Assembly (NCBI GenBank): GCA_019745555.1
Contig: JAIESX010000006.1
Coordinates: 124,001 to 188,000, forward strand
Direction of reading: 5' to 3'
Length of the DNA stretch: 64,000 nt
From: Burkholderiaceae bacterium
GTDB lineage: Bacteria; Pseudomonadota; Gammaproteobacteria; Burkholderiales; Burkholderiaceae_C
Below, one piece after another: positions 1-12,791 of this stretch. The stretch's first letter is position 1, and every line of letters begins with the position of its first letter. Under the pieces are notes generated by a model. It did no database searches and was not told where the DNA came from. It was given only the letters and a program-made list of their open reading frames with translations. The position numbers and the translations under genes were made by a program.

Positions 1-1410
<1,410 letters not shown>

Positions 1411-1482
1411 TTATAGACCTCCCCCTGCAGCCGAAGGCCCGGTCCGGGTGGATGTCGGGTGCAGATGCTACATTCCGTGGCC

Positions 1483-2703
1483 ATGAACGACCTCGCCGGA
1501 AAACACATCGTCCTGGGGCTCACGGGCGGCATCGCCTGTTACAAGGCGGCCGAACTCTGCCGCGCCCTGGTCAAGGAAGGCGCCACCGTGCAGGTGGTGA
1601 TGACCGAGGCCGCGGGCCAGTTCATCACGCCCGTGACGATGCAGGCCTTGTCCAACCGCCCGGTCTACCACTCGCAGTGGGATGCGCGCGAGCCCAACAA
1701 CATGGCGCACATCAACCTCAGCCGCGAGGCCGACGCCATCCTGATCGCCCCGGCCAGCGCCGATTTCATGGCCAAGCTGCTGCACGGCCGCGCCGACGAC
1801 CTGCTGAGCCTGATGTGCCTGGCCCGCCCCGTCGAGACCGTGCCCCTGCTGATCGCCCCGGCCATGAACCGCGAGATGTGGGCCAACCCGGCCACGCAAC
1901 GCAATGTGGCCCAGCTCAAGGCCGATGGGGCCCATGTGTTCGAGGTCGGTTCCGGTGACCAGGCCTGTGGCGAGGTGGGCGATGGTCGCATGCTGGAGGC
2001 CGATGAGCTGCTGGCGGAGGTCATCGCCTTCTTCCAGCCCAAGACCCTGCGCGGCCAGCGCGTGCTGGTGACCGCCGGCCCGACCTACGAGGCCATCGAC
2101 CCGGTGCGAGGCATCACCAACCGCTCCAGCGGCAAGATGGGCTTTGCCATCGCGCGCGCCGCGCGCGAGGCCGGTGCCGACGTGACCCTGGTAGCCGGAC
2201 CGGTGCACCTGCCCACGCCGCGCGGTGTGCGTCGCGTCGACGTGCGTTCGGCGCGCGAGATGCAGCAGGCTGTCGAGGTGGAATCACAGAGCGCTACTGT
2301 TTTTGTAGCTACTGCGGCCGTGGCGGACTGGCGTCCGGCCACTTCGGCCGAGCAGAAGATCAAGAAGGACGGCTCCGGTGCGGTGCCGGCGCTGAGTTTC
2401 GTCGAGAACCCGGACATCTTGGCCGCCGTGGCCCAGGGGCCGCGGGCCAAGAACGGCAAGCTCTACTGCGTGGGCTTCGCTGCCGAGAGCCACGATTTGC
2501 AGGCCCATGCCCAGGCCAAGCGTGCGCGCAAGGGCGTGCCCCTGCTGGTCGGCAATATCGGGCCGGCCACCTTCGGCCAGGACGACAACCAGCTGCTGCT
2601 GGTCGATGAAAAAGGTGTCACCGAGCTGCCGCGCGCCGACAAGCTCACGCTGGCGCGCCAGCTGGTGACCGAGATTGCCCGCCGCCTGCCAGTGCTGCTC
2701 TGA
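1483..2703 (+). CDS. coaBC: Bifunctional phosphopantothenoylcysteine decarboxylase/phosphopantothenate-cysteine ligase
   Basis: [80 protein letters not shown]. Confidence 0.96.
   Translation: MNDLAGKHIVLGLTGGIACYKAAELCRALVKEGATVQVVMTEAAGQFITPVTMQALSNRPVYHSQWDAREPNNMAHINLSREADAILIAPASADFMAKLLHGRADDLLSLMCLARPVETVPLLIAPAMNREMWANPATQRNVAQLKADGAHVFEVGSGDQACGEVGDGRMLEADELLAEVIAFFQPKTLRGQRVLVTAGPTYEAIDPVRGITNRSSGKMGFAIARAAREAGADVTLVAGPVHLPTPRGVRRVDVRSAREMQQAVEVESQSATVFVATAAVADWRPATSAEQKIKKDGSGAVPALSFVENPDILAAVAQGPRAKNGKLYCVGFAAESHDLQAHAQAKRARKGVPLLVGNIGPATFGQDDNQLLLVDEKGVTELPRADKLTLARQLVTEIARRLPVLL
2293..2309. repeat. GCTA-N9-TAGC element inside coaBC
   Basis: GCTACTGTTTTTGTAGC, AT-rich 17-mer within a GC-rich CDS. 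Confidence 0.5.
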
Positions 2704-2723
2704 GTTTTCCTTTCTTTTTCTCT

Positions 2724-3173
2724 ATGCATATCGACGTCAAGATCCTCGATCCGCGCCTGGCGGATCAGCTGCCCACCTATGCCACGCCTGGCAGCGCCGG
2801 CCTGGACCTGCGTGCCTGCCTGAGCGAGGCGTTGACCCTGCAGCCCAATGCCTGGCAGCTCATCCCCACGGGCATGGCCATCCATCTGGCCGATCCAGGT
2901 TATGCCGCGCTGATCCTGCCGCGCTCGGGCCTGGGCCACAAGCACGGCATCGTGCTGGGCAATCTGGTCGGTCTGATCGACAGCGACTACCAGGGCCAGC
3001 TCATGGTCAGCGCCTGGAACCGCAGCCCCACGGCCTTCACCATCGAACCCATGGAGCGCATCGCGCAACTGGTCATCGTGCCCGTGGTGCAGGCACAGTT
3101 CAACATCGTGAATGACTTCGCCGCGGCTACCGAGCGTGGCGCTGGCGGCTACGGGTCCACTGGAAAAGCCTGA
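2724..3173 (+). CDS. dut: dUTP diphosphatase
   Basis: [69 protein letters not shown] motifs. Confidence 0.97.
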   Translation: MHIDVKILDPRLADQLPTYATPGSAGLDLRACLSEALTLQPNAWQLIPTGMAIHLADPGYAALILPRSGLGHKHGIVLGNLVGLIDSDYQGQLMVSAWNRSPTAFTIEPMERIAQLVIVPVVQAQFNIVNDFAAATERGAGGYGSTGKA

Positions 3174-3183
3174 GCGCGTCAGC

Positions 3184-3717
3184 TCAGTGCAGCGACGACC
3201 CGCCCGGCCCCTGCTCGTGCAGCGGGGCGATGCGGAAAAAGCCGGTGCCGGCCGTACCGCTGCCGATCTCGTCTTCGGTGGCTTCGCGCACGGCCTCGAC
3301 CTTGAGGCGCAGGCGCAGCGCGATGCCGGCCAGCGGGTGGTTGCCGTCGAGCACCACGTGTTCGGGGTAGATCTCGGTGATCGTGTAGAGCGCGTCTTTG
3401 GGCGCTTCGGGGTTGCAGCCGGCAGGCAGGGCTGAACCCTCGATGGTCATGCCTTCCTCGATCTCGGCCGGGAAGAGCTCGCGCTTTTCCAGAAAGAGCA
3501 GCTGATCCTGGTAGTCGCCAAAGGCCTCTTCGGGTTCGAGCTGCAGCGCCACGGTGGCGCCGACGCTGTGGCCTTGCAGCGCGTCCTCGATCTTCTTGAA
3601 GAGATCGCTGCCGCCGATCAGGAACTCGACCGGTTCGTCAAGCACGTCGAGCTCTTCACCGAGGGTGTCGGTGAGCGTCCAGGTCAGCGCGACCACACAT
3701 TGCTGATTGATGTCCAT
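3184..3717 (-). CDS. FKBP-type peptidyl-prolyl isomerase, SlyD-like
   Basis: MDINQQCVVALTWTLTDTLGEELDVLDEPVEFLIGGSDLFKKIEDALQGHSVG...EPEEAFGDY is SlyD-like. Confidence 0.85.
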   Translation of the reverse strand: MDINQQCVVALTWTLTDTLGEELDVLDEPVEFLIGGSDLFKKIEDALQGHSVGATVALQLEPEEAFGDYQDQLLFLEKRELFPAEIEEGMTIEGSALPAGCNPEAPKDALYTITEIYPEHVVLDGNHPLAGIALRLRLKVEAVREATEDEIGSGTAGTGFFRIAPLHEQGPGGSSLH

Positions 3718-3738
3718 AGGGCAGAATTGTCGCAGTTA

Positions 3739-4893
3739 ATGCGAACCACGGATCACGACATGGATGTGAAACAGCCGCTGCCCCTGCTGGGCGGTCTCAG
3801 TCCCGAAACCTTCATGCGCCGCCACTGGCACAAGAAGCCCTTGCTGGTGCGCCAGGCCATCCCGGGCTTCCAGGCCCTGCTGTCGCGCACCGAGCTGGTG
3901 GAACTGGCCGCGCAGGAGGACGTGGAGTCGCGCCTGGTCACGCTGCAGCGCCAGCGGGGCAAGGAACACTGGAGCCTGCAGCGCGGGCCTTTTGCACGCC
4001 GTGCCCTGCCCACCTTCAAGACGCCCGAGTGGACGCTGCTGGTGCAGGGCGTGGACCTGCATCACGATGCGGTCCACGCGCTCATGAACCGCTTCCGTTT
4101 CATTCCCGATGCGCGTCTGGACGATCTGATGATCAGCTATGCCACCGAGGGCGGCGGGGTCGGGCCGCATTACGACAACTACGATGTCTTCCTGCTGCAG
4201 GCGCACGGCAAGCGCCGCTGGCGCATCGGCCGTCAGGACGATCTGAGCCTCAAGACCGGCATGCCGGTGAAGATCCTCGCGAACTTCCGGCCGGAAGAGG
4301 AGTTCGTGCTGGAGCCCGGCGACATGCTCTACCTGCCGCCGCACTATGCGCACGATGGCGTGGCCGAGGACGGCGAGTGCATGACCTATTCCATCGGTTT
4401 CCGTTCGCCCAAGGCCGGCGAGCTGGCGCAGGAACTGTTGCAGCGTCTGGCCGAGGACGCGGTCGACGCTGCAGGCGAGGATTTCTACCGCGACCCGCGC
4501 CAGGCCGCCGTGGCCGCCCCGGCCGCTCTGCCGGCCGAACTGCAGCGCTTTGCACAGCAGGCCCTGCAGCAGGTGCTCAAGGATCCCCTTGCCCTGACGC
4601 GCGCGCTGGGCGAGGCCATGAGCGAGCCCAAACCCCAGGTCTGGTTCGAGCCCGGGCAGCGCCTGCGGGCGCGCCGTGGGGTGCTGCTGGACCGCCGTAC
4701 GCGCATGCTCTACGACGCCGATCACATCTACATCAACGGCGAGAGCTACCGAGCCGCGGGCCGCGACGCAGCGCTGATGCGCCAGCTGGCCGATGAACGC
4801 AGCCTGTCGCCGGCCGCGCTGGCACGCGCCAGTGCGGCGGCGCGTGAGCTGCTGGGCGACTGGTGCGAGGACGGGTGGGCCCATGAACTCTGA
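3739..4893 (+). CDS. Cupin/JmjC-type ribosomal oxygenase (RoxA/YcfD-like)
   Basis: WHKKPLLVRQAIPGF, GVGPHYDNYDVFLLQAHGKRRWRIGR, EPGDMLYLPPHYAHDGVAEDGECMTYSIGFR. Confidence 0.9.
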   Translation: MRTTDHDMDVKQPLPLLGGLSPETFMRRHWHKKPLLVRQAIPGFQALLSRTELVELAAQEDVESRLVTLQRQRGKEHWSLQRGPFARRALPTFKTPEWTLLVQGVDLHHDAVHALMNRFRFIPDARLDDLMISYATEGGGVGPHYDNYDVFLLQAHGKRRWRIGRQDDLSLKTGMPVKILANFRPEEEFVLEPGDMLYLPPHYAHDGVAEDGECMTYSIGFRSPKAGELAQELLQRLAEDAVDAAGEDFYRDPRQAAVAAPAALPAELQRFAQQALQQVLKDPLALTRALGEAMSEPKPQVWFEPGQRLRARRGVLLDRRTRMLYDADHIYINGESYRAAGRDAALMRQLADERSLSPAALARASAAARELLGDWCEDGWAHEL

Positions 4894-5389
4894 TGAGGCG
4901 GTTCCGGCGGGCCTGCCGCAGGGCCGCCTGCAGGGGCGCAGCGTCTTCCAGCAGGCCGTGCGCGACGCCTTGCAGACGGCGGCGCGCGAGGGCTGGAACG
5001 AGATCATCGTCTGCGACGCCGACTTCGCCGACTGGCCGCTGGGCGAGCGCGCCGTCGCCGAGGCCCTGCAGGCCTGGTCGCGCGGCGGGCGCCGCTTCGT
5101 GATGCTGGCCATGCGCTACGAGGGCATTCCGCGCTGGCATGCGCGCTTCGTGAAATGGCGCCAGACTTGGGATCACATCATCGAGTGCCGCGTCTGCCGC
5201 GTCAGCGATGCACTGTCCTTTCCCAGTGTGTTGTGGACGCCGGCCTGGGTGATGCAGCGCATCGATACCGAGCAGGACGTACTGCTTTGCGACCACGAGG
5301 CCGCGCGGCGCGTGGGCCTGCGTCAGCTGCTGGATGAATGCCGGCGCGACAGCAGCCCAGGTTTCCCATCCTCTGTACTGGGGCTTTAG
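4883..5389 (+). CDS. Conserved hypothetical protein
   Basis: ORF with ATG at 4883 overlapping the upstream stop; MNSDEAVPAGLPQGRLQGRSVFQQAVRDALQTAAREGWNEIIVCDADFADWPLGERAV. Confidence 0.75.
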   Translation: MNSDEAVPAGLPQGRLQGRSVFQQAVRDALQTAAREGWNEIIVCDADFADWPLGERAVAEALQAWSRGGRRFVMLAMRYEGIPRWHARFVKWRQTWDHIIECRVCRVSDALSFPSVLWTPAWVMQRIDTEQDVLLCDHEAARRVGLRQLLDECRRDSSPGFPSSVLGL

Positions 5390-5395
5390 CGGGAT

Positions 5396-5433
5396 GCGAA
5401 ATGATTTCGCGTGTTTACCTAAGGGTAAACGCG
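5396..5433. promoter_or_regulatory. Two abutting inverted repeats upstream of small lipoprotein gene
   Basis: GCGAAAT-G-ATTTCGC (5396-5410) followed by GTTTACC-TAAG-GGTAAAC (5413-5430). Confidence 0.5.
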
Positions 5434-5440
5434 GAATATT

Positions 5441-5470
5441 TTCATGATGCGGTAAATCTAGGCCTATAAT
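5441..5470 (+). promoter_or_regulatory. Candidate sigma70 promoter of small lipoprotein gene
   Basis: Perfect TATAAT at 5465-5470 with a weak TTCATG about 18 bp upstream. Confidence 0.5.
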
Positions 5471-5574
5471 CGCGCCCCAGCAAGTCGCTGTGTCCGCAGT
5501 CTTGCTGGCCGGGTGCGGTTCGCTGCACGGGTCTTTCCGGACAGGTTCAACGCTTTTTTGAAGTTTTACCCAAC

Positions 5575-5790
5575 ATGAACAAGTCTCTCGTTCTGGCTGC
5601 CGTGATCGCTGCCGCAGCCCTGGCCGCTTGCGGCAAGAAGGAAGAAGCCGCCGCTCCCGCCGCCGCCCCCGCTCCGGCTGCTGCCCCGGCCCCCGCTGCT
5701 GCGCCCGCTCCGGCCGACGCTTCGGCGCCCGCCGCTGCTCCCGCTGCCACTCCGGCCGCTGCTCCCGCCGCCGAGCCGGCCAAGCAGTAA
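5575..5790 (+). CDS. Small Ala/Pro-rich lipoprotein
   Basis: MNKSLVLAAVIAAAALAACGKKEEAAAPAAAPAPAA...: signal peptide with lipobox LAAC; own promoter and terminator. Confidence 0.8.
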   Translation: MNKSLVLAAVIAAAALAACGKKEEAAAPAAAPAPAAAPAPAAAPAPADASAPAAAPAATPAAAPAAEPAKQ

Positions 5791-5805
5791 GCTGTACGCA
5801 CCAGC

Positions 5806-5834
5806 AAAAAAGCCACCGCAAGGTGGCTTTTTTT
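5806..5834. terminator. Intrinsic (bidirectional) terminator
   Basis: AAAAAA-GCCACC-GCAA-GGTGGC-TTTTTTT between convergent lipoprotein gene and bamC. Confidence 0.9.
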
Positions 5835-5858
5835 CGTCCCTGCACAGGATGTGCAGAC

Positions 5859-6953
5859 TCAGCGCAGGTCGTCGGCGATCACCTGCAGGATGCGACGTGC
5901 GGCGTCCGAGGACTCGGGCGCACCGTCGGCATTGAGCACGGCCACGGTGCTGCTCTCGCCCGCGCTGCGCACCGTGATGCGGTACTTCTGCGGCGTCTTG
6001 TCCTTGGGTGTACCGCTGAAGAGACGGCTGAAGAAGCCGGGCTCCTGCTCGCCGGGCGCCCGCGGCTCCACGTAGCGCACGTAGTAGACACCCTCGCTGC
6101 GGTCGCGGTCCTCGACGGTGAAGCCGGTGCGGTCCAGCGTCAATCCCACGCGGCGCCAGGCACGGTCGAAGCCTTCGCTGACCAGCACCACGGGCTGGCC
6201 CTCGCGCTGCTCTACCTTGGCGGTTGGGCGGGGCGCCACGGCGGCCACCTGCTGGGCGGCCTGCGGGCCGCTGGCGCCGAGCTTGAGCATCAGGCGGCGC
6301 AGCATCTCGACCTCCATCTCGGTGTCGCTGGCGCGTGGCTGCCAGGTGGTCTTGGTGGGGCTGTCCGGACGCACCACTTCCTCCAGGCCGCGGTGGCTGA
6401 TGTAGATCTCGGTGCCGCCGGCTGCATTGCGCTCCAGCCGGGTGCGGTACTTGTCCAGCAGGCCGGTGGAGAACAGGTTGTCGAGGATGGCGCCCAGGGT
6501 GCGGCGGATGAAGTCCTGCGGCAGCTTGGCGCGGTTTTCGGCCCAGTCGGTTTCCATGATGCCGAGTTTGGGATCTTCCATCACCAGCGGCAGGCCGGTT
6601 TCCTGCCAGAAGGCCTTGAGTTCGGGCCAGAGCTTCTCGGGCGGCTGATCCACCACGAGCCAGCGCTGCGCCCCCTGGCCTTCGAGGCGCATGCCCGGGA
6701 AGACCGAGGCCACGGTATTGCCCGGCGCCTGGCTGGCGTTCTGGAAACCCGTAGCGCTGACGGTGGCGCCCGGCGAGGTGTAGCGCGTGTCGCGCGGCAA
6801 CTGGGTGAGGTCCGGCGGGATGGACAAGGGGGGTGCCTTGGCAGCGGCCTTGTAGTCCACCTTGTCGCCTTGAAGGGCCGCGCAGGCTGACAACAGCAGG
6901 GTCAGGCCCAGCAGGGCCAGTTTCGATGCAGATTTCAACGGAGGTTTCCTCAA
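5859..6953 (-). CDS. bamC: Outer membrane protein assembly factor BamC (NlpB)
   Basis: Lipoprotein signal MRKPPLKSASKLALLGLTLLLSACAALQGDKVDYK; lies directly downstream of dapA, the classic dapA-bamC arrangement. Confidence 0.88.
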   Translation of the reverse strand: MRKPPLKSASKLALLGLTLLLSACAALQGDKVDYKAAAKAPPLSIPPDLTQLPRDTRYTSPGATVSATGFQNASQAPGNTVASVFPGMRLEGQGAQRWLVVDQPPEKLWPELKAFWQETGLPLVMEDPKLGIMETDWAENRAKLPQDFIRRTLGAILDNLFSTGLLDKYRTRLERNAAGGTEIYISHRGLEEVVRPDSPTKTTWQPRASDTEMEVEMLRRLMLKLGASGPQAAQQVAAVAPRPTAKVEQREGQPVVLVSEGFDRAWRRVGLTLDRTGFTVEDRDRSEGVYYVRYVEPRAPGEQEPGFFSRLFSGTPKDKTPQKYRITVRSAGESSTVAVLNADGAPESSDAARRILQVIADDLR

Positions 6954-6960
6954 CAGGGCA

Positions 6961-7857
6961 TCAGAGCAGGCCGCACGCGCGCAGTGCAGCCTCGACTGCC
7001 GGCTGGTTGGCAGGGGTCAGCGGCGTCATGGGCAGGCGCAGCGCACCGCCACAGCGGCCCATGCGCTGCAGGGCCCACTTGACGGGGATGGGGTTGGGCT
7101 CGACGAAGAGCTGTTTGTGCAAGGGCATGAGCCTGAACTGGATCTCCATGGCGCGCTTGGTGTCGCCGGCCATGGCCGCGACGCAGAGCTCGTGCATGGC
7201 GCGCGGTGCGACGTTGGCCGTGACGCTGACGTTGCCGTGGCCGCCGCAGAGCATGAGGGCCACGGCCGTCGGGTCGTCACCCGAATAGATCGCAAAACCC
7301 TTCGGCGCTTCGCGGATCAGCCACTGCGCGCGTTCGATGTTGCCCGTGGCTTCCTTGATGCCGACGATGCCCGGGACCTGCGCCAGACGCAGCACGGTGT
7401 CGTGGGCCATGTCGGCCACGGTGCGGCCGGGCACGTTGTAGAGCACCATGGGCAGGTCGCCCACGGCCTCGGCGATGGCCTTGAAGTGCAGGTACTGGCC
7501 CTCTTGCGTGGGCTTGTTGTAGTAGGGCACGACCTGCAGCTGGCAGTCGGCGCCGACCTTCTTGGCGAAGCGGGCCAGCTCGATGGCTTCGGCCGTGGAG
7601 TTGGCGCCGCAGCCGGCCATGATGGGCACCTTGCCCTTGGCCTGCTCCACGGACACGCGGATGATCTCGCAGTGCTCTTCGACGTTGACGGTGGGCGACT
7701 CGCCCGTGGTGCCGACCACGCCGATGCAGTCCGTGCCCTCGGCGATATGCCAGTCGATCAGTTTGCGCAGGGTGGGGTAGTCGACGCTACCGTCCTCGTG
7801 CAGGGGGGTGACGAGGGCCACGATGCTGCCGGTGATCTGGCGGGTAGAGGAAGTCAT
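6961..7857 (-). CDS. dapA: 4-hydroxy-tetrahydrodipicolinate synthase
   Basis: [59 protein letters not shown]. Confidence 0.97.
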   Translation of the reverse strand: MTSSTRQITGSIVALVTPLHEDGSVDYPTLRKLIDWHIAEGTDCIGVVGTTGESPTVNVEEHCEIIRVSVEQAKGKVPIMAGCGANSTAEAIELARFAKKVGADCQLQVVPYYNKPTQEGQYLHFKAIAEAVGDLPMVLYNVPGRTVADMAHDTVLRLAQVPGIVGIKEATGNIERAQWLIREAPKGFAIYSGDDPTAVALMLCGGHGNVSVTANVAPRAMHELCVAAMAGDTKRAMEIQFRLMPLHKQLFVEPNPIPVKWALQRMGRCGGALRLPMTPLTPANQPAVEAALRACGLL

Positions 7858-7934
7858 GTCCGGAGGGAAGGGTTGAGTTCAGGTGGATGGTGCATTCTAC
7901 CGAGCAAGGTCGCCCGGCCGCCGGGCAGACCGGC

Positions 7935-8504
7935 TCACAGGGAATAACGCGCGGGCGCGCCGGCCGTGGACAGGCCGGTCTCGTTCACGGCGACGATGCG
8001 CTGGACATAGCGCTCGGGCATGGCGAGGTAGCCGTCCTCGTAGGCCACGACGCGCAGCCCCGCGCAGATACGCAGCAGCTCACCGGGCTGCAGCAGGAAA
8101 TCCGGCCGTGAGGGCTTGCCCACGGTTTCGTTGCCCGCGGTAAAGGTCTCGTAAATCAGCACCCCGCCCGGCGCCAGGCTGGCCAGCAGGGTAGGAAACA
8201 GCGCGCGCCAGAGGTAGTTGGTGACGATCACGGCGTCAAAGCGCTGCGGTTGGCCGCTCTGCAGCAGAGGCCAGGGGCCGTTCTCGATGTCGGCCTCGAT
8301 GGCGGTGCCCAGAGGGGCTACGGCGGCGATGGCCTCGGGCGAGCGGTCCATGCCCGTGACCGGGTGGCCGCGCTGCGCGAACCAGCGCACGTGGCGGCCG
8401 TGACCACAGGCGACGTCCAGCACCGTGCCGCCGGGACGCACGAGGTGAGACCAGCGCTGGACCCAGGCCGAGGGCGCCTCGGTGCCGTGCGGCAAGGGGT
8501 TCAT
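7935..8504 (-). CDS. Class I SAM-dependent methyltransferase
   Basis: MNPLPHGTEAPSAWVQRWSHLVRPGGTVLDVACGHGRHVRWFAQRGHPVTGMDRS. Confidence 0.85.
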   Translation of the reverse strand: MNPLPHGTEAPSAWVQRWSHLVRPGGTVLDVACGHGRHVRWFAQRGHPVTGMDRSPEAIAAVAPLGTAIEADIENGPWPLLQSGQPQRFDAVIVTNYLWRALFPTLLASLAPGGVLIYETFTAGNETVGKPSRPDFLLQPGELLRICAGLRVVAYEDGYLAMPERYVQRIVAVNETGLSTAGAPARYSL

Positions 8505-9319
8505 CGCGGCTTGACCTCGTCCTTGAGGGCGGCCAGGGCCATGTTCTCGACCAGCCCGGGCGCCAGCAGCTTGAGCAGGCGGCCCAGTTTGCCTTTGGAC
8601 GTCATCACGACTTCGCGCTGACGTGCATTCATGCCCACGAGGATGAGCCGGGCACATTCTTCCACCGTCATGGCGTCGTCTTCCTTGAGGCCGCTGCGGC
8701 CGGCCGGTTGGCCCGCGGCGTTGTAGCCTCGGTAACGGATCTCGGTGGCGACCACGCCGGGGTAGGCCGTGGTGACGCTGACCCCCGCGCCCTTGAGCTC
8801 GGCGCGCAGGGCCTCGAAGAAGCCCGTCATGGCGAACTTGCTCGCGCTGTAGGCCGTGCGCCCGGGCACGCCCACGAGGCCGGCCAGCGAGGAGACGGCC
8901 ACGATCTGGCCGCGGCTGGCCTTGAGGTGGGGCAGCGCAGCATGCGTGCACCAGACCGAGCCCCAGAGGTTCACGCGCATCAGGTCCTCGTACCAGCCCA
9001 GGTGCTCGGTCTGCACTTCCTCGAACAGGGCCTGGGCCGAGACGCCGGCGTTGTTGATCAGCACGTCGAGCCAGCCGAAGCGCTCCACCGCGCGCTCGAC
9101 GAGCTTGCGGCATTGGTCCGGATCGCTGACGTCGGTAGGGGCGACCAGCACTTCGCTGCCGTGGCTGCGGCACTGGCTGGCCACCTCTTCGAGCAGGGCC
9201 TGCTTGCGGGCCGCCAGCACCAGGCCAGCTTCGGCGCCGTGTCGCTGTGCCAGCTGGCGCGCCAGCTCGGCGCCGATGCCGTCTGACGCGCCGGTGAGGA
9301 TGAAGGTCTTCATGGTCAT
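8501..9319 (-). CDS. SDR family oxidoreductase
   Basis: FILTGASDGIGAELARQLAQRHG, NNAGVS, YSASKFAMTGF. Confidence 0.9.
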   Translation of the reverse strand: MTMKTFILTGASDGIGAELARQLAQRHGAEAGLVLAARKQALLEEVASQCRSHGSEVLVAPTDVSDPDQCRKLVERAVERFGWLDVLINNAGVSAQALFEEVQTEHLGWYEDLMRVNLWGSVWCTHAALPHLKASRGQIVAVSSLAGLVGVPGRTAYSASKFAMTGFFEALRAELKGAGVSVTTAYPGVVATEIRYRGYNAAGQPAGRSGLKEDDAMTVEECARLILVGMNARQREVVMTSKGKLGRLLKLLAPGLVENMALAALKDEVKPR

Positions 9320-9380
9320 GGCCTGAGTGTGCCATCGCGCCACGTGCCGAGGGATGGAGACTATCCCTAGCGGCAGCAGC

Positions 9381-9509
9381 TCAGAAGCAGGCCCAGATCT
9401 GGTCGGCCAGCGTGACGAGGAAGTCTGGCCGGGTGTACAGCGCGAACACGGCCAGCAGCAGCACCAGGGCCGCAGCCCAGGCCAGCCCGTGGCGCAGGCT
9501 CTTCTTCAC
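9381..9509 (-). CDS. 42-aa single-TM small protein, GTG start
   Basis: Not in the supplied ORF track (under 60 aa). Reverse strand from GTG at 9509: (V/M)KKSLRHGLAWAAALVLLLAVFALYTRPDFLVTLADQIWACF*; 4-bp GTGA overlap with the MFS stop. Confidence 0.65.
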   Translation of the reverse strand: MKKSLRHGLAWAAALVLLLAVFALYTRPDFLVTLADQIWACF

Positions 9510-10720
9510 GCGCGGGCTCCCTCGGGGTGGCGCCGGATCGCGGCTTCGCGTACCGGCAGGTTGATCAGCGCGGCGGCCACGCCCAGGGCGATGGCGATGT
9601 ACCAGACGATGTCATAGCTGCCGGTCTTGTCGTAGAGGTAGCCGCCGAGCCAGACGCCCATGAAGCTGCCGATCTGGTGGCTGAAGAAGACGAAGCCGCC
9701 CAGCATGGACAGGTGGGCCACACCGAAGATCTGGGCCACGATGGCATTGGTCGGCGGCACGGTGGACAGCCAGAGCACACCCATGACGGCGGAGAAGATG
9801 TAGACGCTCAGCGGCGTCAGCGGCGCTAGCAGGAAGAGGGCGATCGCGATGGCTCGCGAGAAATAGATGAAGGCCAGGATCTTGCGCTTGGCCAGACGCT
9901 GGCCCAGCGTGCCCGCGGCATAGGTGCCGAAGACGTTGAAGAGGCCGATCAGGGCCAGCGAATAGCTCGCCACCTGGGGCGAGAGGCCGTGGTCCTTGAG
10001 GTAGCTGGGCATGTGCACGCCGATGAAGACCACCTGGAAGCCGCAGACGAAGTAGCCGGCCATGAGCAGCTGGAAGCTCGGGTAGGCGAAGGCCTCGCGC
10101 AGGGCCTGCAGGATGGACTGCTCGCGCTTGGGAGGCGTGCCGCTGGCAAAGCTGGATTCATGCAGGCCCCAGGCCAGCGGCACGATGAGCAGCGCGGCCA
10201 TGCCCAGCGCCACCAGGGCCTGCTGCCAGCCCAGGCCGCTGATGAGCCAGCCTTCGACCGGCACCATGAGGAACTGGCCAAAGGAGCCGGCCGCCGCGGC
10301 CACGCCCATGGCCCAGGAGCGCTTCTCCATGCTGACGTTACGGCCGATCACCCCGTAGATCACGGCATAGGTGGTACCTGCCTGCGCCATGCCGATCAGC
10401 ACGCCGCAGCTCAGCGCGAACATGAGCGGTGTGGGCGCGTGGGCCATGCCGATCAGACCCAGGGCGTAGAGGATGGCGCCGCCGATGATGACCTTGAAGG
10501 CGCCGTAGCGGTCGGCCAGCATGCCGGCGAAGATGCCGGCAAAGCCCCAGGTCAGGTTCTGGATGGCCATCGCGAAAGCGAAGGTCTCGCGGGTCCAGCC
10601 CTGGGTCTGGGTGACGGGCTGCAGCCAGAGGCCGAAGCCGTGGCGTATGCCCATGGAGAGGGTGACGATCATGGCGCCGCAGATCAGGACCTGGGCCATG
10701 GGAAGTTTCTTGTTGCTCAT
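9506..10720 (-). CDS. MFS transporter
   Basis: MSNKKLPMAQVLICGAMIVTLSMGIRHGFGLWLQPVTQTQGWTRETFAFAMAIQNLTWGFAGIFAGMLADRYGAFKVI; many TM segments. Confidence 0.9.
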   Translation of the reverse strand: MSNKKLPMAQVLICGAMIVTLSMGIRHGFGLWLQPVTQTQGWTRETFAFAMAIQNLTWGFAGIFAGMLADRYGAFKVIIGGAILYALGLIGMAHAPTPLMFALSCGVLIGMAQAGTTYAVIYGVIGRNVSMEKRSWAMGVAAAAGSFGQFLMVPVEGWLISGLGWQQALVALGMAALLIVPLAWGLHESSFASGTPPKREQSILQALREAFAYPSFQLLMAGYFVCGFQVVFIGVHMPSYLKDHGLSPQVASYSLALIGLFNVFGTYAAGTLGQRLAKRKILAFIYFSRAIAIALFLLAPLTPLSVYIFSAVMGVLWLSTVPPTNAIVAQIFGVAHLSMLGGFVFFSHQIGSFMGVWLGGYLYDKTGSYDIVWYIAIALGVAAALINLPVREAAIRRHPEGARA

Positions 10721-10772
10721 CGCCGCACTGTAGCCAATCCGCCGCTCGCTTGCCGGCGGCCGGCTGGAATGT

Positions 10773-10792
10773 AACTGGATGTTCATCCAGTG
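10773..10792. promoter_or_regulatory. Putative LexA (SOS) box in the MFS/parE divergent region
   Basis: AACTGGATGTTCATCCAGTG: 8-bp arms ACTGGATG/CATCCAGT, core CTG-N10-CAG. Confidence 0.55.
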
Positions 10793-10823
10793 ATTGTGCG
10801 GACTGGGTCTACAATCCCGCGCC

Positions 10824-12790
<1,967 letters not shown>

Positions 12791-12791
<1 letters not shown>

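Noticed and set aside
2154-2172. Alternating GCGCGC tract (possible Z-DNA)
   Set aside because: Explained by Ala/Arg codons of coaBC (IARAAREAG) at high GC; no sign of non-coding role.
5641-5790. Repetitive GCCGCTCCC-like tract as a tandem repeat or CRISPR-like array
   Set aside because: It is the Ala/Pro-rich coding sequence of the small lipoprotein; repeat units are irregular codon repeats without spacers.
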